Source of the DNA: JAZDKP01 sp043802925 | Lineage (GTDB): Bacteria; Fibrobacterota; OXYB2-FULL-49-7; JAEUSG01 | Assembly (NCBI GenBank): GCA_043802925.1 | Contig: JAZDKP010000127.1 | Coordinates: 1-17,205 of the forward strand | DNA: 17,205 nt | Reading direction: 5' to 3' | Shown: positions 1 through 7,016 of the stretch, piece by piece | Layout of the letters: each line of letters starts with the position of its first letter | How positions within the stretch are numbered: position 1 is the first letter of the stretch | Notes under the pieces: model-generated | Database searches by the model: none | What the model was told of the DNA's origin: nothing | What the model saw: the letters and a program-made list of their open reading frames with translations, nothing else | Translations under genes and position numbers: made by a program

Positions 1-585
1 TACTTTATCACGGTATGCATACACGACCGATCTGCGATGCTGCTCGGAGATATTCGTAATGGTGAAGCGTTCTTGAACGAATACGGTAAATTCGTTGCAT
101 TTACATGGAACGATTTATTGAATCATGTGAACAATATCCAACTGGATGAATTTATAATCATGCCAAACCATGTGCATGGGATAATCCGGATTGTTTCGGA
201 AACGGGTGAAAAAAACACAACGACCGGTCCGGCGGGTTCTATAGGGGCGGGTTCAGAACCCGCCCCTACAGAACCCGCCCCTACAGAACCCGCCCCTACA
301 GAACCCGTCCCTACAGACAAATTGACACCAATATTATCCGCACCCGTACCCCACAAAAAACCATTAAAATCCCATTCGTTACCAGAAATTGTCAGGCAAT
401 TTAAAACATTTTCCGCACGCCGAATCAATAGCATTCGAAACACGCCAGGAATCCCAGTCTGGCAGCGCAATTATTATGAACACATCATCCGCGATGAAAA
501 TTCATTAAACAGTATCCGGCATTATATCCGGAACAATCCCGTAAATTGGAGCACAGACCCGACAGAAAAGACTCTTTATTTTTAA
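1..585 (+). CDS. REP-associated tyrosine transposase (RAYT, Y1/IS200-like), 5' end outside window
   Basis: The reading frame is open from base 1, so the gene starts upstream; the first in-window ATG (37) is internal. Seen: the HUH motif MPNHVHG, with the two metal-binding histidine codons at 169-171 and 175-177, and the C-terminal family signature VWQRNYYEHIIRDE, with candidate catalytic tyrosine codons at 472-477. The frame then runs through the family's usual 'IRxYIxxNPxxW' ending to a TAA at 583-585. Family knowledge: RAYTs are single-copy HUH nucleases related to IS200/IS605 transposases. They cut and rejoin single-stranded DNA at palindromic REP sequences and are thought to spread them. 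Oddity: between the HUH motif and the catalytic tyrosine lies a Pro/Glu-rich insert of repeated EPAPT units, encoded by a GC-rich palindromic repeat (see the entry at 242-314). Both catalytic blocks remain in frame, so the enzyme may still be functional. The family call is secure; activity is not. Confidence 0.9.
   Translation, partial: YFITVCIHDRSAMLLGDIRNGEAFLNEYGKFVAFTWNDLLNHVNNIQLDEFIIMPNHVHGIIRIVSETGEKNTTTGPAGSIGAGSEPAPTEPAPTEPAPTEPVPTDKLTPILSAPVPHKKPLKSHSLPEIVRQFKTFSARRINSIRNTPGIPVWQRNYYEHIIRDENSLNSIRHYIRNNPVNWSTDPTEKTLYF
242..314. repeat. REP-like palindrome plus four 15-bp tandem units inside the RAYT gene
   Basis: Bases 242-268 form a perfect inverted repeat of two 13-bp arms (TAGGGGCGGGTTC and its complement) around a single A at 255. 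The right arm is the first of four head-to-tail 15-bp units (AGAACCCGCCCCTAC) at 255-269, 270-284, 285-299 and 300-314; the last has one C-to-T change. A degenerate inverted unit may precede the palindrome at about 231-240 (GGCGGGTTCT). The unit length is a multiple of three, so the array reads as EPAPT repeats without breaking the transposase frame. It resembles the GC-rich repeats that RAYTs carry between genes. I see no other copy in this window. Confidence 0.85.
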
Positions 586-602
586 CAATCGTCACAACTT
601 CT

Positions 603-1448
603 ATGACTTCAATATTTGCACGCGCTCCGCTGACCTTCTGCATCGCCGGTCTCCCCGTGCGTTTTATGCTGCCCGTTCCTTTTTTGCAACCACTGAAACA
701 GGCCTTTGCCCCGTTTATCAGCCGCAACAAAAAGCCCTGCGCACATATTGAGGTGCGTCTCATGTTGAAACGGGGCGGCCCCGGAAAAAGGCCCCGGCTG
801 GTCAGCCGCGGCAACAGCCTACAGGCTGAACGCGGGGACATGTCCTTCCGGTTCAATTTCAAACGGATGACCGGCCGCCTTTCGATTGTCCGGGACCGAT
901 TCGTATTCAACGCCTTCCTTCGCATCTTTTACGCCACCCTGCTCCCATACCATGAAGGTTTCCTGCTTCACGCCTCGGCTATTGCGGATAAAAACAAGGG
1001 GTGGGCTTTTGCCGGCCCCTCGGGCGCGGGTAAAACCACCCTTGCCAAGCTGCTCTCCGGCCATGCCGTGCTCACGGACGAACTGGCGGCAATGCGCAGG
1101 GAAAAGGGGACGTTTTACCTGTACGGGACCCCGTTCCAGGGTGAATACAGCGGCCCGCGTCGCGCACTCCGTACAAGGCTGGCCGCGCTCTTTTTCCTCA
1201 AAAAGATGGATAGGACTGTTGCGTATCCCCTCCCGCCCGGGATCGCACTTAAAAAACTCCTCCAATGCATTCTTTTTTTCAGCCCCGATACCGCGTCTGT
1301 TTCGCGGTTGCTACGCACCGCAGAACGGTTGATAGATTCCGGCAATGTAAAGGAATTGGCCTTTTCAAAAGAACGGACGGAATTTCTGGAAGCATTCCGC
1401 AAAACATGCACTGACAGACCGGCCTTGTACATGGCCCGGACCCTGTAA
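603..1448 (+). CDS. HPr kinase/phosphorylase-like P-loop protein
   Basis: A protein of 281 residues from the ATG at 603. The frame is also open upstream to a TTG at 546, but that start would overlap the transposase, so I prefer the ATG; neither has a clear Shine-Dalgarno. Seen: a Walker A motif GPSGAGKTT at about residues 138-146, preceded by the block FLLHASAI. After it comes an acidic LTDEL (Asp near 159), at the position where HprK-like proteins place a metal or catalytic acid. This resembles the 'HprK-related/serine kinase' proteins often found beside PqqD-like or peptide-modification genes, not the bifunctional HprK of Firmicutes, whose lengths and flanking domains differ. Function: probable ATP-dependent protein or small-molecule kinase, target unknown. 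It is followed 32 bp later by a STAS protein on the same strand. The fold is fairly secure; the substrate is unknown. Confidence 0.75.
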   Translation: MTSIFARAPLTFCIAGLPVRFMLPVPFLQPLKQAFAPFISRNKKPCAHIEVRLMLKRGGPGKRPRLVSRGNSLQAERGDMSFRFNFKRMTGRLSIVRDRFVFNAFLRIFYATLLPYHEGFLLHASAIADKNKGWAFAGPSGAGKTTLAKLLSGHAVLTDELAAMRREKGTFYLYGTPFQGEYSGPRRALRTRLAALFFLKKMDRTVAYPLPPGIALKKLLQCILFFSPDTASVSRLLRTAERLIDSGNVKELAFSKERTEFLEAFRKTCTDRPALYMARTL

Positions 1449-1480
1449 TATTTTATTCTTCACGACAAAAGGAGCCAGCC

Positions 1481-1792
1481 ATGACAATCACCCAAAAGCA
1501 GACCGAGCAGGGCATCCATTTCACCATCATGGGTTCACTGTCCGGGACCGAACATTCCACCATCCAATTATTTGAGACCGCCTCTATCGCCATCGGAAAA
1601 AAACCAAAGGAAATCGTCATGGACTTAACCAAGGTCATTTTCCTGGACAGCATGTCCATCGGCCTTATCGTCGGCATCCTGTTAAAGTGCAAAGAGCACG
1701 GGGTCCTCTTCCGACTCGAAAACACGAATCCCACCATCAAGGAACTTCTGGACCATACCAGCCTCATCAAGATTTTTCCGCAGCTTTACTAA
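1481..1792 (+). CDS. STAS-domain anti-sigma factor antagonist (SpoIIAA/RsbV-like)
   Basis: A protein of 103 residues, the usual length of a free-standing STAS protein. Shine-Dalgarno AAAGGAG at 1468-1474 supports the start. Seen: the beta strand-turn VIFLDSMSIG (residues 52-61). In SpoIIAA-type proteins the corresponding 'DSS/DSxG' serine, here most likely Ser57, is phosphorylated by a cognate serine kinase anti-sigma factor, which turns binding off. The helix IGLIVGILLKCKEHG follows, as expected. Role by family: partner-switching control of an alternative sigma factor or other output. No anti-sigma kinase (RsbW/SpoIIAB type) or PP2C phosphatase is present here, so partners must lie elsewhere. 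The preceding HprK-like gene is a kinase of a different fold and could be an unorthodox partner, but that is speculation. It ends 13 bp from the stop of the convergent regulator gene. Confidence 0.88.
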   Translation: MTITQKQTEQGIHFTIMGSLSGTEHSTIQLFETASIAIGKKPKEIVMDLTKVIFLDSMSIGLIVGILLKCKEHGVLFRLENTNPTIKELLDHTSLIKIFPQLY

Positions 1793-1805
1793 ACATTTGT
1801 TGCCG

Positions 1806-4385
1806 CTATGCGGAAGCGGGACGGACATACTCCACGGTCGTTCCGGTTCTTTGTCGCAGGATCATTTTCTTGTCTAACATACATTGAAGGTCGCGTTGGA
1901 TGCTTTTTCTTGAAACTGAAAACTGCGTGATAAGTTTATTAATATCAACGTTAACATTTTCTTGTATAAACGTTAACAGGGTCTCCTGTCTGAGTGTGAG
2001 CGCTTTCTTGTGGCCCCTGTTTTTATTCAAATAACCGTGTTTTTCCATTAATCGGTATATGCTTTGCCGCCCGATATTTAAATCCGCTGCGGCCAGGGTT
2101 ATGTTTCCCTGGGCTTTATTCAAGGCTTCTTTGACTTGTCCTGCGGATAAATCGCGCGGCTCGATTCTTGGGCCGGATCCGGATTTCTTCGGTATCCCGG
2201 TGTGCGTATTGCACTGCCGAATGGTATCGGGCAGATCATGGACATCGATGAAACGCTTGTTTCCCAGAAGCAGGGAAAAGATGACCGCGTTTCTGAGTTC
2301 TCTTATGTTTCCCGGCCAGGGATACCTGCAGAGGAGGCGCATCGCCTGTGGGGTTATTTCGGGAATGCTTTGCGGGTGTTTCTCGCAGTATTCCTTGATA
2401 AAAAAGAGGGTGAGCTCCGGGATGTCCCCGATGCGTTCTCGAAGAGGGGGCGTATTGATAATGATGGTATTGATTCGAAAGTAGAGATCTTTTCTAAAAC
2501 GGTTCGTTTCGATTAATAAATCCAGGTTTTGGTTTGAAGCGCTGATGATACGCGCCTCGGTGGTTAACGTGATATTGCTTCCGATTCTTTCGAATTTCCG
2601 GTCTTGAAGGACCCGTAAAAGCTTGGTTTGCAGCGAAAGTTCCAGGTTGCTTATTTCATCGAGAAAAATCGTGCCGCGGCCCGCGGCTTCAAAGCGTCCT
2701 GTTTTTCTGTCCGCGGCTCCGGTAAAGGCGCCTTTCTCGTATCCGAAAAGCTCGCTTTCAAGAAGCAGGGGCGGCAGCGAGGCACAGTCGACTTTGACAA
2801 ACGGTTCATTGCCTCTTTTGCTTTGAAGGTGGAGCTGTCGTGCCACCAAATCTTTGCCGGTTCCAGTCTCGCCCGTGATGAGAATGCTCGCCTGGGTATC
2901 CGCGGTATTTTGGATGATGGAGCGGATCTTTTCCATGATGCTGCCGCTTCCGATCATTATGGCATCGGCTTCGCTGTCCAATCTCCGTTGAAGCTCTTGA
3001 TGTTTCGTCAAAAGCCGCTTGTGCTCCCGGTTCTTATTTTTAAGCTCTTCCTGCGCCATTCTGAGCCGGGTGATGTTTCTTAAATGCATTATCTCGACAG
3101 GTTTCTGGTTGTAGGAGCCCGGATAAAGCGAGATTTCGTATATCTCTTCCGGGAAATCCTCCAGATGCATGTCAAACCGCTCAAAGGCGGAATGGGAACC
3201 GATCCGCAGCGTGGAAATGCGGTTTGAAACCTTGAAGTCCTTAAACGACGTGTTCGCTCCGCAGGCCAGTCCGCATGCGTTTAGGGAGGGATCGGCAATG
3301 GGTTGCAAATCGAGAAATTCCACGCGGGACTGAGGGTCGATATCCAGGGTCACTTTTCCGCCCGTCTTTTCAAGAATGACTTTATGCCAGCAATCCGCTT
3401 GAAGTGCCTGTTGCGGCTTCTCGATCATTTTCATTCCGCATCTTTTTACAACCATGCCTTCAGGACCGACCCCCAGATAATAGCCGCTGCTGTCAGGTGA
3501 AAACGTATAATGTTCGTGCCGCCCTGCAATAAAGCATCCGAATTTAAATTCATTTCTGCATTTTACGGAGAATTCGATTCTGACGTCCTGCGCGGACACG
3601 TCCACGGCTCTTTTTAAGAGGCAGAACGAAAATCCCTGTTTTGTCTCGCCATGCAGTTCATCGCCGTCCGTTGTCCATTTTCCCGTGGGATCGAATTCCC
3701 ACTGTTCATGGGTGTTGTCTCTAAAATCCTCAGCATAAGCGGGCGTCCAGGGCCCGTTTGAATTTCGGATGCATTCCTCAAGATATTCTTTTTTATCGGT
3801 TTGATTTCTTTTAAATAGTTCCCAATCATTCTTTCTGAAGAAAGCGCCGATGTATTTTCCTCTATAGTTGAGCGAGCCTTCCATGAGCCTATAGAATTTA
3901 TCGAAAAACTGCTGGTTGTAATCGATGAGATGATGCTCGGCATTGAGCATGGCAAAAAGGTCGCTTGAGAAATTATTAAAGTAGGCGACCCGGTCATTGA
4001 TGCCGATGTCAAAAAAAGCGATATAATTTTCCTGATCGAGCGCGATGATGTCCGCCTTCGATTCCACCGAATGAAGGTTTCCCATGAAATAGGCGGTACT
4101 TTCCGCCACGTCGCTTAAGCCGGTGTCCTTTTTTAACAGGAGTTTGAAAAAACCTGTTCTTCCTGTATTGAAGAAACGGGACAACACATCCGGTTTGTAT
4201 TCAGGAAGGACCCAGACAAGTTCGGAAATGGAATGTCCTATTAATTGTTCGTATTTATACCCAAGTGCATGGTATAATTTTTTATTCCACCATAAAATCT
4301 TTCCTTGTTTATCATAGAGAAGCAGGGGCAAGCTGTCCTCTGATATTAAAGGATGATATTTTAACAGTATTTCAGGAATATTCAT
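1806..4385 (-). CDS. Sigma-54-dependent activator with PAS, lectin-like jelly roll, Fis HTH and extra winged helix
   Basis: An 859-residue bacterial enhancer-binding protein with no membrane segment or signal peptide, hence cytosolic. Order seen: PAS about 12-110; start of a second PAS about 143-205; jelly-roll/DUF1080-like domain about 212-390 (begins AEDFRDN, ends ANTSFKDFKVSN); PAS C-terminal (PAC) half about 391-447 (EISLYPG, HLRNITR); coiled coil about 441-475. The AAA+ core has Walker A GETGTGKD 505-512, GAFTGA 552-557, Walker B GTIFLDE 571-577, FRKDLYFRIN 630-639 and WPGNIREL 690-697. A Fis-type HTH lies at about 746-785 and a second, DeoR-like winged helix at about 794-856. The intact GAFTGA loop indicates real sigma-54 contact. 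There is no receiver domain, so it probably senses a ligand directly, and the jelly roll suggests a saccharide (inference). It lies divergent from the secreted-protein operon, its likely target. The start lacks a strong Shine-Dalgarno, but the PAS begins at once, so the ATG is reasonable. Confidence 0.93.
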   Translation of the reverse strand: MNIPEILLKYHPLISEDSLPLLLYDKQGKILWWNKKLYHALGYKYEQLIGHSISELVWVLPEYKPDVLSRFFNTGRTGFFKLLLKKDTGLSDVAESTAYFMGNLHSVESKADIIALDQENYIAFFDIGINDRVAYFNNFSSDLFAMLNAEHHLIDYNQQFFDKFYRLMEGSLNYRGKYIGAFFRKNDWELFKRNQTDKKEYLEECIRNSNGPWTPAYAEDFRDNTHEQWEFDPTGKWTTDGDELHGETKQGFSFCLLKRAVDVSAQDVRIEFSVKCRNEFKFGCFIAGRHEHYTFSPDSSGYYLGVGPEGMVVKRCGMKMIEKPQQALQADCWHKVILEKTGGKVTLDIDPQSRVEFLDLQPIADPSLNACGLACGANTSFKDFKVSNRISTLRIGSHSAFERFDMHLEDFPEEIYEISLYPGSYNQKPVEIMHLRNITRLRMAQEELKNKNREHKRLLTKHQELQRRLDSEADAIMIGSGSIMEKIRSIIQNTADTQASILITGETGTGKDLVARQLHLQSKRGNEPFVKVDCASLPPLLLESELFGYEKGAFTGAADRKTGRFEAAGRGTIFLDEISNLELSLQTKLLRVLQDRKFERIGSNITLTTEARIISASNQNLDLLIETNRFRKDLYFRINTIIINTPPLRERIGDIPELTLFFIKEYCEKHPQSIPEITPQAMRLLCRYPWPGNIRELRNAVIFSLLLGNKRFIDVHDLPDTIRQCNTHTGIPKKSGSGPRIEPRDLSAGQVKEALNKAQGNITLAAADLNIGRQSIYRLMEKHGYLNKNRGHKKALTLRQETLLTFIQENVNVDINKLITQFSVSRKSIQRDLQCMLDKKMILRQRTGTTVEYVRPASA

Positions 4386-4396
4386 ATTTGTTTAAT

Positions 4397-4436
4397 GTAT
4401 GGCCGGATGACCAGATGTATGACCCGAGCGTATGAC
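4397..4436 (+). promoter_or_regulatory. Repeated GTATGAC words next to the activator start (possible operator)
   Basis: Copies seen: GTATGGC 4397-4403, GGATGAC 4405-4411, GTATGAC 4417-4423 and GTATGAC 4430-4436, all on the plus strand within 40 bp. The first lies 11 bp from the activator's start codon. This density in otherwise AT-rich sequence suggests a binding site, possibly autoregulatory. No protein-motif match is known to me. Confidence 0.4.
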
Positions 4437-4515
4437 ACAATACAAAAATACATAATATTATCTGAAAATACAAGTCAAATTCTTGTTACAATATTACAAT
4501 TAGTTTAAACAAATC

Positions 4516-4530
4516 ATAACACGTTGTTAT
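4516..4530. promoter_or_regulatory. Inverted repeat ATAACA-CGT-TGTTAT
   Basis: Perfect 6-bp arms around three bases, lying midway between the two GTATGAC groups. It is short and AT-rich, so chance is possible. It is listed because its dyad shape is typical of a dimeric regulator's site. Confidence 0.3.
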
Positions 4531-4552
4531 ATAGTTAGATATGCTGCCTAGC

Positions 4553-4579
4553 GTATGAAGTTGTTTGATATTGTATGAC
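4553..4579 (+). promoter_or_regulatory. Second GTATGAC pair, candidate upstream activating site
   Basis: GTATGAA 4553-4559 and GTATGAC 4573-4579 start exactly 20 bp apart, about two helical turns. The same 20-bp spacing separates 4397 and 4417. They lie about 140-165 bp before the operon's first start codon, a distance suited to enhancer binding by a sigma-54 activator. Confidence 0.4.
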
Positions 4580-4661
4580 GCATATTTGTTTTTCTATTAT
4601 ATTTTGAAAAATATTATCGTAATAACCTGAAATATAATAAGATGAATTGTATTCCATTTAT

Positions 4662-4677
4662 TAGTAGATAAATTGCT
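4662..4677 (+). promoter_or_regulatory. Weak sigma-54-like promoter element
   Basis: The sequence TAGTAGATAAATTGCT keeps the -12 TTGCT box and the exact GG-N10-GC spacing of sigma-54 promoters, but the -24 GG is AG. It is the only GC dinucleotide suitably placed in 4582-4708. The expected transcription start near 4688 would leave a short leader before the ATG at 4718. The -24 mismatch makes this tentative. Confidence 0.25.
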
Positions 4678-4717
4678 TATCATATTATATCTTACTTAAA
4701 TATAAACAGGGGGGCAT

Positions 4718-6985
4718 ATGGGAAACGTCTTTTTCAAACCAATGTTACAACTTATCATTCTATTTATCATCAGTATTGGGGCGTTGTCTTTGTTTAGCGC
4801 TGAACCCGGCACGCTTCGCTTGTTTGGATGGGAAACCTCCGACAATGTTTCTGGTACCACATGGAAGTACTATCCTTTGGTCACGGATCAATACAGCGAA
4901 GGTTCTGTTTCTTCGATACATGATCTGGGCCCTGATGCCACCGGTTGGGTGGTAAACTATTTTAAAACAAGCACGACTGAATATTCAGAACTGTATCGTT
5001 ACGGTACTCTCATTAAAACGGTCGGGTGGCCCCATGGAACCTATTTTGGTACGGACTGGTCTTCCTATTCAAAGCTATGGTTCGACATGAAGTCCTCTGA
5101 CGATACCGCAATTATTGAACTCCATCTGGAAGACAACATGACTCCTTATCCATATGCGTTGAAAAGAAACTACCGTATCCCCGCCGGAACATGGGTTACC
5201 TGTGAATACAATCTTGATTCCGCAAAAGCCCGGCATCTTTTCAATCCCAGCGATGTTGTTTCCCTTGCTGTTCTGGTGAAAAAAATCGGAAATAACACGA
5301 AATTGTACATCGATAATTTCCGTCTTGCTCCCGCAAGCGGCGTTACTCCGGCTTACACGCTTGTCACGGATGCCACACCATGGCCCCAATTGCCCGAACC
5401 GCCCGATAATAACGGCAACACCACCCGGCCCACGCCTCTCACTCCCCTTTCCGTCCCGCGGGACACTTCCACGCTTGCGGATGGTGAACCAGTCAAGACA
5501 ATCGTGGGCACAACCGCGAGCTGGAACGATGCCATGAAACATGACTACCGCGGTATGAACGCTTACGACAACACCCGACTCGAAATGATTACCGGCAATC
5601 CCCCGTTAAGCTTCCGGGCAAGCGCGGATGCTTGTGATACGTGGCGCAACGTGGATTTGCGGGCTCCAGGTGTGACTGACGGCAGTGATGCCGAGACCTA
5701 TACCCGTTTTGCCAGTGCTTCCACTTCCTGTAGAAAACAAGGTACCACGGCTTACGAGAGCGAAGTGCTCTGCGCCTATATGCTGCAGTGCAGCGGACAG
5801 CCGAGCCCGAGCGATTTATGGTTCCGCCGGTTCACTTTTGACGGGACGAACTGGACCATGGGCCCTAAAATAGTAATGGACCGGGACATCCGGTATTGCC
5901 CGACACCGAAAATCATACGCTCGGCAAACGGTCGGATATGGACGGTCTGGGACCATTTTACCCGCTATGACAATGAGACAGTGGCGGCGAAATTCTCCGA
6001 CGATAACGGCCTGACCTGGCAGCACGGCGGCAACAACGGGAAGATAAACGGCGCAGTCTGCACGGGCATGGTTTACCCGGACATTGCCGATTACGGCAAT
6101 GACGGCGCGGCCATTGCCTGGTATCATATTTCCCAGACAAAAGCCGTTTATTTCTCCTATTTCCAGCAGCCGGTTTTTGACGCCCTGTACGCCGATTACC
6201 TGGCCCAAAGTCCGTCCGATAAAATACCCTGGGACCGTTTCGCCACTGGCTCGGCCTGGGCAACACCTGTTGCGCTTCCCGTAGGAACGGATCTCAAGTC
6301 CATGGTCGGAACGCCGGATGGAAAGGTTTACATCGCCGTTGAAATACCGGACGCGGTCCTCGAATGGGATGGCGCAAATTTCACGACATCGCTGGACGGA
6401 GTTTCCGGCATGCTGACGCGTATCAAAAACACGGACAATCTCATGCTTTTCACCGTTGTCGGAGATACGGCAATCGAATACCGGACCTTCAACGGCGTTT
6501 CGTGGAGCACGGCAACGCAGGTCACCACGGAGGCAAGCGTCATCAAGACATTGTGCGTGCCGAGAGTTTCGCCGGTCAACTTTGTTCCTATTTCCTGGAG
6601 TTATACGACGGATCCTTACAACATCCGTACGCTCCGCGTAAAGGTGCCAGAGGCAATAAAAGGGATGGAGACTCCCGTTGTTGCGATTAATCGTCAGGCG
6701 GAGGAGGCTGCTGGCGATATTGCCCTCCGTGTTTATCCCAATCCATGCAATCCCAGAATCAACCTGCGCCTGATGAGGAGCAAAGTGATGGGTGATGGGG
6801 GCGTGGAGAAATTGGAGATATTTGATATTGCCGGAAAAAGGGTTAAAACATTTGACTTCTCCCTTCGCCGCACACAAAACGCTGATTTCTCCTGGGAGGC
6901 CTCCGAACATTCTACAGGGATATACTTTGTAAGTTACACGAATGGACTGAAATCATTGACCCGAAAGATTGTGGTTATGAAATAA
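4718..6985 (+). CDS. Secreted jelly-roll/BNR beta-propeller protein with T9SS-type sorting domain (paralogue 1)
   Basis: 755 residues; start supported by AGGGGGG at 4708-4714. Seen: a signal peptide (hydrophobic core about 11-27, likely cut after LFSA); a beta-rich jelly roll about 30-204, ending in KLYIDNFRLAP, the typical last strand of carbohydrate-binding-like domains; and a Thr/Pro-rich linker 205-250. A beta-propeller follows at about 255-645 with one clear Asp box, SDDNGLTW (427-434), and a closing blade VSPVNFVPISW. Residues about 667-755 are a PNP-type sorting domain (YPNPCNP, IYFVSY, RKIVVMK). Families: Asp-box propellers occur in sialidases and other glycan-active proteins. I cannot find a sialidase FRIP/YRIP arginine motif, so activity is not assigned. 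It is the first gene of the operon and lies next to the sigma-54 activator. By eye its closest relative here is the minus-strand paralogue at 12872-15214. Confidence 0.85.
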   Translation: MGNVFFKPMLQLIILFIISIGALSLFSAEPGTLRLFGWETSDNVSGTTWKYYPLVTDQYSEGSVSSIHDLGPDATGWVVNYFKTSTTEYSELYRYGTLIKTVGWPHGTYFGTDWSSYSKLWFDMKSSDDTAIIELHLEDNMTPYPYALKRNYRIPAGTWVTCEYNLDSAKARHLFNPSDVVSLAVLVKKIGNNTKLYIDNFRLAPASGVTPAYTLVTDATPWPQLPEPPDNNGNTTRPTPLTPLSVPRDTSTLADGEPVKTIVGTTASWNDAMKHDYRGMNAYDNTRLEMITGNPPLSFRASADACDTWRNVDLRAPGVTDGSDAETYTRFASASTSCRKQGTTAYESEVLCAYMLQCSGQPSPSDLWFRRFTFDGTNWTMGPKIVMDRDIRYCPTPKIIRSANGRIWTVWDHFTRYDNETVAAKFSDDNGLTWQHGGNNGKINGAVCTGMVYPDIADYGNDGAAIAWYHISQTKAVYFSYFQQPVFDALYADYLAQSPSDKIPWDRFATGSAWATPVALPVGTDLKSMVGTPDGKVYIAVEIPDAVLEWDGANFTTSLDGVSGMLTRIKNTDNLMLFTVVGDTAIEYRTFNGVSWSTATQVTTEASVIKTLCVPRVSPVNFVPISWSYTTDPYNIRTLRVKVPEAIKGMETPVVAINRQAEEAAGDIALRVYPNPCNPRINLRLMRSKVMGDGGVEKLEIFDIAGKRVKTFDFSLRRTQNADFSWEASEHSTGIYFVSYTNGLKSLTRKIVVMK

Positions 6986-7016
6986 GCCTGAATTACTTGA
7001 ATACCGGAGGGGTCCT

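Larger units (their letters stand above)
4386..4717. promoter_or_regulatory. AT-rich divergent control region between the activator and the secreted-protein operon
   Basis: 332 bp with no credible gene, much richer in A+T than either flank. It holds two groups of GTATGAC-like words (4397-4436 and 4553-4579), a 15-bp inverted repeat (4516-4530), a tandem TTACAAT pair (4486-4492 and 4494-4500) and a weak sigma-54-like element (4662-4677). A strong Shine-Dalgarno, AGGGGGG (4708-4714), precedes the ATG at 4718. The arrangement fits a shared upstream activating region that controls both directions. Confidence 0.6.

Noticed and set aside
255..314. Possible CRISPR array
   Set aside because: The units are 15 bp and directly adjacent with no spacers, lie inside a coding frame, and no cas genes are present.
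123..470. Minus-strand open frame with repeated VGAGS units
   Set aside because: It is the antisense reading of the RAYT gene; its repeats are only the complement of the 15-bp units, and the plus frame has clear family motifs.
546..602. TTG start extending the HprK-like gene
   Set aside because: It overlaps the transposase end, has no Shine-Dalgarno, and adds residues unlike the family; the ATG at 603 is simpler.
5816..6910. 364-residue minus-strand open frame
   Set aside because: It lies wholly antisense to a secreted protein with signal peptide, Asp box and sorting domain, and shows no recognisable motif.
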